From contig MSJH02000073.1 of NCBI GenBank assembly GCA_001931875.2, positions 1-32,429 on the forward strand: 32,429 nt of DNA. The letters run 5' to 3'. Within the stretch, counting starts at the first letter, position 1. Each line of letters begins with the position of its first letter. The position numbers were made by a program, and so were the translations under genes. Below the pieces are notes generated by a model. That model saw nothing but the letters and a program-made list of their open reading frames with translations, made no database searches and had not been told where the DNA came from. This DNA is from Byssochlamys sp. IMV 00236 (lineage: Eukaryota; Ascomycota; Eurotiomycetes; Eurotiales; Thermoascaceae). Shown piece after piece: positions 20,492-29,668 of the stretch.

Positions 20492-22633
20492 ATGTCCAAT
20501 GCGGTTATTTTAATTAAAAATACTAAAAAAAGATTTGAAATAAATTTAAAAAGAGAGCAACATATTAGAGACTATGTTCATCATATCACACAGACCCAAT
20601 CATTGCCTCCTTACTATTCTATCTCACTTTTGTCGCTTATTTCATCTGCTTTATTAGAAATTAATCAAATAGAATATCCAGTTGACAAGAATAAAAAGAA
20701 GTCATTCTTGAATGCATATCAATCAACCACATTAGCTTATAATAATAAACCAGAAGAGGTATATAGTTCACTTTCGTCCTTATTATAATTAACCCTATCT
20801 TTAGGATATCTTCCCTAGAGCTTATCATACTCTTGTTCATTGTCCTGTACCCAACCTGTTTGATACTTTACTAGAATTAGAATCAAGTTATACCTTGGCT
20901 ATTCAGGAACTATATGTATCAAGGGATCATGAATTAGCTAATATCAAAGCAAGGCAAGTGTCAAACATTCAATATATCTTCATTTTATGCTTATATTTCT
21001 TATTAGACACGCAAAGGAAATAGAATCTTCTTCAGCCAACATGACAAGTTTATTCACACGACACGTAGAAGAAATGGAATTATTTGAAGCTACTTGGCAA
21101 TCAGATATTCTTCAATTACAACAAACACAACGCCAGGAATATAGAGAATTTGTCATTGAGTTATACCGTGAATACCAAAATAGGTCAGAAGAAAAGCCGG
21201 ATGGAAAGGAAATGGTGGAAGCAGCTGCTAGTCGTGTCAAGGCTTGGGATCATCCAGACACAGGGTCCCTTCATTCTTCTTCTTCTTCTAAACGAAGAGC
21301 CAGCTCAATTCTAAGTAATGGTGAATACACAGAGGGTGTAAAAAGCATTCAAGAAATGGGATTTGCTAAAGACCAGGCCGAGACAGCACTGATGCTCTCA
21401 AATCAATCAGTCGAGGCTGCCATTGCCCTCTTACTCGAGAACCGTGCCAAGGTGGACGCTCACATTCCCCTGCGTCGTTCCATTCAGACAACAAGGTCTA
21501 GGAGTAACAGCTCGATCGAAAACAAACGTCACTCCCTTCAACGTGCCTCATCTTTGGGTAACACCAACAAAACCGGAAAAAGCTGGAACCCTATTTCATT
21601 CCTGCAGCAACAGAAACATGCCATGGAGAACACTCACTTGAGCTCCGTTCGAAAGTTAGGTGGCTGGTTAGGTAAGGCTATGGAAAATTTGGGGATTGAG
21701 GAAGATAAGCCGAAACCTGCGCCCCCTTTGGCCGAATCATTCACTATCATGATGGGAACTGCTCAGGTGAAATCGACGCACAATTTACGTCTCCTTGTCA
21801 CTGATCAAGTGATACCCTGTGATCCTCTCCGAGACGTGGCTTATCGTGCTGAAACAGCAACTAAACTCTATACAAGTCATCTGAGTGCAACCGTTGTCTT
21901 GGTCGACTTGAACGACCTCCGTCGTCAGGATCAGCCGGCAGGTTATGGTTGGAGGCAGTACAAGGCAGGCAAGGCAGGGAACCAATCACTCTTTGAGCGG
22001 TGTCAGCAATCGACAGAGTTTCACTTTGCTGATATAGAAACCCAATTATCCGTCATTCAACAGGACTTTGAATGTCATCCTGAAGGGTTACAGGAAGGTT
22101 CCTTTTTTGTCACAAAACATTCTAATTTACCCAATATTCAAGTCGTATTTCACTTGATCATTGATAGCACAAGTAACAAAAAAAAAAAAAAAAAGTCAAA
22201 AAAAATCATCTGATCATCATCCTTCGCACACACGCATTTATTAGGTATCAGTACTCTTGATGTATCCAATAGACATTCTCTCATTCTTGGATTACGCAGT
22301 ATTCTAAAATTGACAAGTCAGTATGATATTTCCTCCTTATCCATTCCGCTCTCACTGTTACCAGACAAGTTTTTGGTGCAACCTGAACAGATCCCCAATT
22401 ATCAGCTTTGGTTACAAAAACGAGGTGAAGTGGTCATGAAATGCATCAAGGGTTACTTGATTGAACACTCCCAGAGTGGTAAGCGTGTACTACAAGAAGA
22501 AAATAATCTGGGCTTGAGAACGATCGAATTTATCCTGCCTCCCATTTCAAATCACATGGATGATGTAAGTCAACAGGATGTTCTTTTTCAACAATTCAGA
22601 AATTTACTCGTCAATCTATTTCGTACGAGTTAA
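20492..22633 (+). CDS. FERRY3/C12orf4-like protein with an internal UBA domain
   Basis: Four exons, 20492-20758, 20805-20953, 21007-22172 and 22245-22633, give 656 residues. The C-terminal third matches, as I recall the family, human C12orf4 (FERRY3, DUF2362): a segment on a beta-rich hydrophobic VVFHLIID, then RHSLILGLRSIL, YDISSLSIPLSLL, MKCIKGYLIE, RTIEFILPPIS, and an end like FRNLLVNLFRTS. FERRY is a Rab5-effector complex on early endosomes that carries mRNAs and links to ribosomes. A stretch near residues 255-290 (VKSIQEMGFAKDQAETAL, then SVEAAIALLLEN) is a clear UBA domain, which I do not recall in the animal protein. A coiled-coil Glu/Gln-rich region precedes it. Intron 2 (20954-21006) begins with GCAAGT, a GC-AG intron. 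It ends 109 bp from the convergent DSK2 gene. Confidence 0.75.
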
Positions 22634-22742
22634 TGATAATAAAAAGAATATTTACAGAAAAATAAAGGGGCTAAGACTCGTGTGGATAAGAGGGCAGATG
22701 ACTTTCTCTCTCTCCTTTTATAGTTTATTTATAAAAATTGAT

Positions 22743-23787
22743 CTAAATGTTGCCACTAAACAGTAACTCAATAGCAGCATTCACATTGCCTCCTGTTGCT
22801 GTCAAGGCTCGAATATTCTTTGCTGCATCCCAAAAACCCATTTCATTCAATTGTTGCAACTGAACCTGGAAACGCTCCTCAGGTGGACGTGTATCCACTT
22901 GAGTATTGGTATTACTATTACCTCCAAATAAGGCTGCCATACGTTGTTGTAACTGAGGATCCACAGGAGGTACGCCACTGCCAAGACTAGCAAATGGATT
23001 TTCTGCTGCAGGTTGCTGATTAGCTGGATTAGCTCCTCCAAACATGGAAGCCATGGTAGCCATCTGACGAATCATGTCTGGATTGGATAACATTTGTCTG
23101 AATTCAGGTGATTGCAACATCTGTCTGATCTCTGGTCCCATGTTTGATAACTGAGGATTGGTTTGAATAATAGAATCTAAAACAGCAGGATTTTGAAGTA
23201 CACTTGACATGTATTGTGCAAACATGGGGTTCTGAAGCATCTGGTTGGCCATATTGGGATCAAGTAAACTTCCAAAACTGTTGCCCATCGCGCCTGCTCC
23301 GAAGCCAGAACCGAATAGATTAAAAGGATTGCTTTGAGAATCGGCAGGCATGCCTGCTAATCCTGCAAATGGATTGTTTGGAATAGACTGTGTGTTGGTA
23401 TTGTTATTGTTTGTTTGTGGTGCACTGGCTGTGGTTGTAGTTGTGGCTGTTGCTGTTGGAGCAACAGAAGCAGCAGGTGTACTGCTTGCTAAGTAGATGT
23501 TATTTTCTACTTTGTTGTACATTTATATTTATATTACCTTTAGGTGCGCCTGGTTGCGATCCCTTTACCATATGGACAGTATTGCCATCTCCAATTTTGC
23601 AATCGGACAAGGTATCATTGTCTTTCAATACACGACCAGAATAGATGAGTCTTTGTCTTTCAGCAGGCACATCTGTCTTTTCAGCAATCATCTCTTTGAA
23701 TTCAAGCACACTCTTGCTTGGATCAATAGCAATAGCAAACTTTTTATCGCCTGAAGCTTTGACGTTGACGTTGATAGTAGAAGACAT
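22743..23787 (-). CDS. DSK2: Ubiquilin/DSK2 proteasome shuttle protein
   Basis: Carries ubiquitylated clients to the 26S proteasome. Exons 23787-23538 and 23488-22743 give 331 residues. An N-terminal ubiquitin-like domain (about 3-75: KFAIAIDPSKSVLEFKEMIA, RQRLIYSGRVLKDNDTL) should bind the proteasome. A Thr/Ala/Asn-rich linker with NPF and GFGAG repeats follows. The middle has STI1-type helices typical of ubiquilins (MANQMLQNPMFAQYMSSVLQ, then GPEIRQMLQSPEFRQMLSNP). The C-terminal UBA domain (QLQQLNEMGFWDAAKNIRAL, then VNAAIELLFSG) binds ubiquitin. All three parts are in the order and length expected of Dsk2, which is 373 residues in yeast. It lies 89 bp downstream of RPA34 on the same strand, so its promoter must overlap the RPA34 3' region. 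Confidence 0.96.
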
Positions 23788-23876
23788 GGTTGCAAAATAA
23801 AAGAAACAAGCAGAAAAAAAAAAAAAGGAAATTATATGTAAGGCAGTATGACGTGTACCACCCTTTTTTGGTAACT

Positions 23877-24758
23877 TTATTTTTTTTCTTTCTTCTTCTT
23901 TTTATCCTTCTTTTCCTTTTTAACCTTCTTCACAGGTTCTTTTACGTCTTCTTCTTCAAGAGATCGTTTCTTATTCTCTTCTTCCTTTGGCTTTTCATCC
24001 TCTCCTATAATATAAAACAATAAGATATACTATTTATCGGGATCATTTTGTTATATATATACTTGAATAGTAACCAGTTGGCAAGAAACGCAACTTGAGA
24101 CCTTCAGGCTGTTCTCGTTTGTAGATGGGTGAGTCGCGAATGGACTCTGCTAATGCTGTTGAATCAGGAATATCGACAATTTCATCCAAAATCAAACAAT
24201 GCTCAAATGGTTTATCCACTAAAATATATAAGATACGCGTATACATGTCTATGATTTATATTACCTTTTACAAATTTGCCATTATCTTCACGGCTAGGCA
24301 CCAAGCAATCAAAACTTAGCATTTCTTGTCCACTGATGCCAACATCATTTTGTGCTTTATCATTATCAATGCTATTACTACTGCTACTACTACTACTGCT
24401 AAAGTTGTCTGTGGGCACCTTGTATAGAGCATATTTATTATTGTCTTTTTCTAATTTGGCGAGCTTAGATGTTGTTGTTGCTGTTGGGACTTTTAACTTT
24501 AATTGTTCCAAATCCTTTTCTGAAATCTACAATAAATTCCATCAATACAAACATACATTTACAAATACACAAACACATACGTTGTCAGGAATACGAATCA
24601 GCCAAAGTTCTTTATCGTCGTCTTGAAGTATTTCTTTATCAAAAGGTGAAGAATATTTTGAGAGACATGGCTTGAAACCTCTAGGAATACTTGTATAATA
24701 TATATTAACAATATGTTGTCTTCATTCTATGCTAATCTTACGTGCTGATGCTTGTCAT
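23877..24758 (-). CDS. RPA34: RNA polymerase I subunit RPA34 (PAF49/POLR1G family)
   Basis: Component of the Rpa49-Rpa34 heterodimer that supports Pol I initiation and elongation on rDNA. Five exons: 24758-24742 (17 nt), 24689-24581, 24526-24265, 24218-24063 and 24004-23877, giving 223 residues. The N-terminus reads IPRGFKPC, matching the IPDGFKKC-like start of yeast Rpa34, then KELWLIRIPDN, close to the yeast VWLIKFPSN motif. The middle has a beta-rich dimerisation part with YALYKV and GLKLRFLPTGY. The last 40 residues are a Lys/Glu-rich KEKE tail, the family hallmark for nucleolar targeting. The family diverges fast, so assignment rests on these three features together. The tiny first exon is inferred from frame and splice signals; a downstream start would lose the conserved N-terminus. 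Confidence 0.82.
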
Positions 24759-25438
24759 TCTATATGTAAAATATGTATACTCTATGTTTTTTTTTTTTCC
24801 TCACAAAAAAAAAACTCATAAATACAAAGTCACTCGAGTGGCTTCAAATTCAGTATGTTTCTCTGTGCGTCGCTACATTATTTATCCTTTCCCTAAATGG
24901 GCACATTTTTTTTTAATCAGTATCGGTTGCAGATTGATCGTACAACAGACCAAAATGATGCTCGTACTACAGTTTATACATGTAAAAAACAAAAGTCATT
25001 CTCATGACCACTAAATGTGCGTGTGTGTATGTGTGTGTATGTGTGTATGTGTTCAAAGAGACGCATGTTACTCTAAACACACAAAATTATGTTAAAAGAA
25101 CTTCAAGAAGGGGGCGTAACTTACTATCTCCTCTCCTTGTTTCCGAAACCTATCGTCACATTAGTAATATTGCACTGCCTTATTCACCAATCGTTTCCTT
25201 TTTTATGAGTTGTGGGCGTAAATAAACGATTCAATGTTTATCCCTTTCTTTCTTTTTAAGGTTAAATGATTGTTTGCGCACTTTATGTGTAACATTGACC
25301 CGGTGAGTATAAACAACCAATCATGTGTAAAAAGAATTCTAGAAAGTAGGAGTATCAAATCAAATCAACAGTCACGCATAAAGAAGCTCGAAAAAAGTAT
25401 AAAAAGGCGAGCAAAAGGCAGAAATCGTTTTTTTCCTT
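24759..25438. other. Intergenic tract between RPA34 and U2 snRNA
   Basis: No protein gene seen. It holds the upstream region of RPA34 (left) and of the U2 gene (right). A GT/ATGT microsatellite lies at about 25017-25051. The octamer GGGCGTAA occurs twice (about 25112-25119 and 25214-25221), about 100 bp apart, upstream of U2. A TATAAAAA box lies at 25398-25405. Confidence 0.5.
25398..25405 (+). promoter_or_regulatory. TATA box upstream of the U2 snRNA gene
   Basis: TATAAAAA begins 41 bp before the inferred U2 5' end, at a distance consistent with a snRNA core promoter. A short purine-rich spacer and a T-run separate it from the RNA start. Confidence 0.55.
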
Positions 25439-25630
25439 ATCCTCTCAGGCCTTTTGGCTAAGATCAAGTGTAGTATCTGTTCTTTATAGTTTAACAACTA
25501 TAATGAGGGACATTGTCCCTCTCGTTGTTAATCTAATTTTTCCCGCCGGGAATTCAGAGCTCTGGCTTGCTATCTCTGAATTCCACAGGTGTCCCTTGCC
25601 TGACACTACCTGCAAGGTGACGCCGACCCT
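25439..25630 (+). ncRNA. U2: U2 spliceosomal snRNA
   Basis: The 5' part contains GGCCTTTTGGCTAAGATCAA and GTGTAGTATCTGTTCTT, nearly identical to U2 across eukaryotes. GTAGTA (25470-25475) is the branch-point-pairing sequence. Hairpin IIa is ATAGTT/AACTAT (25487-25502) and IIb is GAGGGAC/GTCCCTC (25505-25521). The Sm site AATTTTTC lies at 25535-25542. Stem III has a perfect 11-bp pairing (GGAATTCAGAG with CTCTGAATTCC). Stem IV (CAGGTGTC with GACAC-TA-CCTG) carries a 2-nt bulge. The RNA is about 192 nt, similar to human U2. The exact 5' and 3' ends are inferred from alignment with known U2 starts and could be off by a few bases. Confidence 0.96.
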
Positions 25631-25757
25631 TTTATACATATTATAAATGAAAAAAAAAATGAAATAAAGGAAAGGTTTCAGTAGCGGAGTTTATAATTAA
25701 CGTCATGTCCCATTTATTTTATCATTTCTGCTTTTATTTTCATTTCTCTTTTTCTTT

Positions 25758-27559
25758 ATGAAGTCATTAAAAACCAAAACAACCAACGTGAATGGAAGTA
25801 GCAGCCAACCTTCTAATAATCGTCCTCACTACTCTTCATCCACAAATTGGGCAGATGATGAGTATGCTCAAGTGATTGAGGGTGTTAAAAAGATTTACAA
25901 GACTAAAATAAAGCCTTTAGAAGTGACATACAATTTTGAAGGTTCGTGTGTTTTGCAACTTTATGCAATGAATGTATACAATGTATTTACCATAAAAAAA
26001 AGGATTTCATTCTGCACCCTTGACGGATTCAGATATTGAAGCAAAACCCATGGTGTTGCTCATCGGCCAGTACTCGACTGTAAATATGAATATGATAAGC
26101 AATATAATGTAATAACTAATTCTGAAAAAAAAAAGGGTAAAACGACCTTTATTCGATACCTGCTTGATAAAAAGTATCCTGGTGAGCATATCGGTGTCGA
26201 ACCTACTACAGATCGATTTTTAGCTGTCATGAATGGTGGTGAAGATCGTATAATCCCTGGTAATGCTGCTGCTGTCAACCAGGATTTACCTTTCCGTGGC
26301 CTCAATCATTTTGGACAAGCATTTTTATCTCGATTTCAAGTAAACAAGTCATGTTTATACATTTACCTAGCTTACATCTTATATAGGTCTCAGAGACTCC
26401 TTCGCCTGTCTTGGAAAATATGACATTGATCGACACACCAGGTATTTTGGCAGGCGACAAGCAGAGAATCGAGCGAGGTTATGATTTTACCCAAGTCATT
26501 GAATGGTTCGCACAGCGTTCTGATTTGATCCTTCTTATGTTTGATTCATACAAGTTGGATATCTCTAATGAATTCAAGATGGCGATTCATAGTTTACGAG
26601 GCCAAGAAGAAAAAATCCGTGTTGTCTTGAACAAGAGTGACATGGTCAGTCAACAGCAACTCATGCGAGTGTACGGCGCCATGATGTGGTCTCTAGGCAA
26701 GGTCGTTCAAACGCCCGAAGTGATGCGTGTGTACATTAGCTCGTTTTGGACAGAAAAACCTAGTAATTGCTTTGAAGATTGTCGTGAATTGATCGAAGCT
26801 GAGTCAAGAGACTTGCTGAGGGATCTCAAGGAACTCAGACGAAATGCAGCCATTCGTAAAGTGAACGAGATTGTCAAACGAGCTCGACTGGCCAAGGTAC
26901 ATGCTTTGATTATCAGCCATCTCAAAAAAGAAATGCCATCCATGTTTGGTAAAAAAAAGAAGCAAGAAGCGCTTCTCAAGAACCTCGACCAAGTGTTTAT
27001 CAAGATCCAAAACAAGCATCATCTCCCTGCTGGCGATTTCCCAAACCCAGAAAAATTCAAGCAAAACCTTGCATTATATGATATGGACAAATTCAAGTCG
27101 TTAAAGGAAGACTTGATTGCCAGAGTGGATGATGCCCTTGCTGTTGATCTGCCTCGATTGATGTCTCGGTTCCCAATGGGCAACCCTGAGCTGGACAAGT
27201 CTCAGATCAACCCGTTCGCTCAACCTAATGTAGACGCAGAAGTTGTCAAGAACGGACAGCTGCCACCTTCCTTTTGGGATTACACTCAACTTGATAAGAA
27301 TAGCTATATGCCTATTTTCCAGTCCTTACGGCCACGCGATGGTCTGGTCTCAGGTGCAAGCGTCAAGCCTGTGCTCGAAGAAAGCGGATTGCCTACAGAA
27401 ACACTGGCTCAAATTTGGCGGCTTGCAGATTGGGATAGTGATGGCTACATGGATGCAGACCAGTTTGGTGTGGCATTGCATCTTATCAAGGCAGTTGAAT
27501 TAGGCGCACAGTTGCCTGATAAATTGCCCGCTTCGATGATTCCTAATCGAAAGATCTAA
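25758..27559 (+). CDS. EH-domain ATPase (EHD/RME-1 family)
   Basis: Dynamin-related membrane-remodelling ATPase that acts in endosomal recycling. Four exons, 25758-25941, 26003-26079, 26136-26339 and 26387-27559, give 545 residues (human EHD1 534). The nucleotide-binding parts are all present: P-loop GQYSTGKT (83-90), IDTPG (170-174) and NKSD (237-240). The helical middle carries KLFKVNEIV-like and RAR sequences, and the C-terminal EH domain has the conserved GLVSGASVKPVLEESGLP and WRLADWDSDGY. Its EF-hand loop reads D-W-D-S-D-G-Y-M-D-A-D-Q, with Gln where the twelfth calcium-binding position is normally Glu. An N-terminal Ser/Asn-rich extension is polar. It is convergent with YIP4, with 50 bp between stop codons. 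Intron acceptors 1 and 2 are unusual, ending in A-rich AAAG. Confidence 0.93.
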
Positions 27560-27609
27560 GTTCTGTGTATCCAAGTAGACAAATACCATAGTCATAATAA
27601 TATTTCTGT

Positions 27610-28590
27610 TTATGAAATCAAGACTAACCATGTAATGACAAAATAGAATAAAAATAAAGGATAAACCTAATATCACTCATTAGTATTTTAATAAAAAAGA
27701 TCATTTATATACTTTACAGCTAGTGCTCGTCTGTTCTGTAAATGTACTTGAGTTTCTGACATGAATCCGACGGAAGCTAATAGAATAAAGTAAGATTCAT
27801 CTTGTCATGCGTTTACAGTTTAAACAAACCATAAGTTGACCATGCAAACGATACAATGGCAATTGGCAAGCGTATCCAGATGAATTTTACAAACACAGCA
27901 ACGATAGCCGATGCGACAATAGGAAATAGACAGTAACCGATCACACAAACGGATTGGAAAAAGGACACGGCACCGCCTAATAATTGAGAATTGACCGTAA
28001 CAACAGCTGCTCCTGCCCACACAATGGCGAATACACCTGTAAAGATAGGCATGGCTTGTTCCTTGGGCGCTTCTACGCTCAAGACACTACCAGAAAAAAA
28101 AGTTAATATCTGCATATGCATACATGGATCATATACATGGCAAGAATTAGGCAAAAGATTAAAGGCCCCCATAGATCCCCTTTTAGAAAAGTTAATATCA
28201 ATAAAAAGAAAAACATGACAACTTACAGTCTCTTAGTACATGTCTATCGCCATTTGGATGAAGGACTTGTAATGACTTATTGGCCACCTTTTTCACGTCG
28301 CGCATCTATACATGACTCATTAACCAGCTTTTTTTTTTTTGTTTGTTTTGTATAATTACAATCGTCACTGAAACAGGTTCGTCTAGCGTATCTTCATATT
28401 GTTGTTGAGAAATGTTATTAATGGAGCCAATGTTGCCAGTAACAGTCGGGGATGCTTTTTGCGGCTCCGTTGGTTTTGTTGTAGATTGTCCTGTCAGGTC
28501 AATGTCTGGTTCTATTAACGCAACAGATGCTTCATCATCAAAAGGGTTATGAAGCTGACCTTCTGTTGGTGAAATGGATGAAGACAGCAT
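27610..28590 (-). CDS. YIP4: Yip-family Golgi membrane protein YIP4/YIPF6
   Basis: Five-helix Golgi/ER membrane protein that associates with Ypt/Rab GTPases. Six exons: 28590-28360, 28305-28227, 28179-28137, 28086-27830, 27776-27718 and 27666-27610, giving 241 residues (human YIPF6 236). A polar N-terminus leads to the family motif DEPVSVTI, MRDVKKV and DWDLWGPLIFCL. The membrane core shows VNSQLLGG, SFFQSVCVIGYCLFP and VSFAWSTYAS, then NRRALA and a last exon encoding VYPLFLFYFVITW. Each splice junction restores a YIPF6-like sequence. Stopping at the first in-frame stop would lose the last helix. It is divergent from TRS33 across 295 bp, and both products act in the Golgi. Confidence 0.93.
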
Positions 28591-28885
28591 CTATTAAAAT
28601 AAACTGGAAAAAAAAAAAAGAAAGACAAAAAAAGGAACGCATAAATTTTGCTGCTTAATATATCTTGATGTAATCATCATCACTTTCTCACATTCGTTCT
28701 TCTTTATATTCCCTTCGTTTGACTTGTACATCTTTTTAACACTAGATATCATTTATGTATACGCAAGTAAGAAGGAAAAATATCATTCTTATTGGCCATT
28801 TGATCATGTGACGTATCTGCTATCTGTTTTTTAAAGGGGAGAATCATTTGCTTTATTATTATTACTTATTCCAACCTTTTTCAAA
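28591..28885. promoter_or_regulatory. Divergent promoter region between YIP4 and TRS33
   Basis: 295 bp separating the start codons of two divergent Golgi-trafficking genes. It contains an A-run and a pyrimidine-rich leader on each side, and a CATGTGACGTA element (about 28805-28815) that combines an E-box-like and a CRE-like core. No clear TATA box is seen for either gene. Confidence 0.4.
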
Positions 28886-29620
28886 ATGAATTATAATGAA
28901 GACAACTCAAGCTCAATACCACCACGTCTAGTGAGCGAGACATGTATGGACTTATTTTTAATTGAAATGGTAGACACTGTCTGTAGAACAACCACTTCTG
29001 AACCTGATGGGGATAATGACGCGATATTCTATAAACTAGAAACTTTAGGATACGTTGTTGGTCAGCGGCTGATAGAGAGGTAATATATATATATAAAGTA
29101 TTGATTTATACTAAATACTTTAATAGATTCACCAAAGATAGACTACGATTTGTAGATACTCTAGATGTTGTAAAATTTATTTGTAAAGATCTTTGGACAA
29201 TCATGTTCAAGAAGCAGATTGATAACCTGAAAACAAATCACAGAGTAAAGAAACTTTTTTAAATTAGAGAATAGCCATACTTACTTTAACTTAGGGAGTC
29301 TATGTATTACAAGACAATGGGTTCAGATGGTTTATGCGCATGTCAACAGACGTAGGAGGAGCTGATTCAGCCAAGAAGGCAATGCCTGTAAGTTGTAATA
29401 TATCTAATAAACATCATCTTTTTACACCTTTCTTTTAGTATGTTTGGTTTCCATGCGGTATTATCCGTGGAGCATTAGCCAGTTTAGGCGTTCCTAGTGT
29501 AGTAGTAGCAGAAACATCAAATTTACCTCAATGTAAACCTGTTCATTTTCTTACATGTTTATAAACTAATATGCTTTTTTTTTTTCTTTAGGTACATTTC
29601 AAATCAAAATTGCCAAATAA
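28886..29620 (+). CDS. TRS33: TRAPP complex subunit TRS33 (TRAPPC6 family)
   Basis: Bet3-fold subunit of the TRAPP tethering complexes, which activate Rab1/Ypt1 and Rab11/Ypt31 at the Golgi. Five exons, 28886-29079, 29127-29244, 29295-29387, 29439-29532 and 29592-29620, give 175 residues. Typical segments are [85 protein letters not shown] and a terminal CTFQIKI, the Bet3-fold order seen in TRAPPC6 and Trs33. The length matches human TRAPPC6B (158) with a short N-terminal extension. The last exon is 29 nt and encodes the conserved final beta-strand. It is convergent with the Kelch-BTB gene, with 48 bp between stop codons. Confidence 0.94.
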
Positions 29621-29668
29621 AAAAGAGGGGAGAGTTTATTAAAGGAAAGAAAGGCCGGCTTCTTTCTT

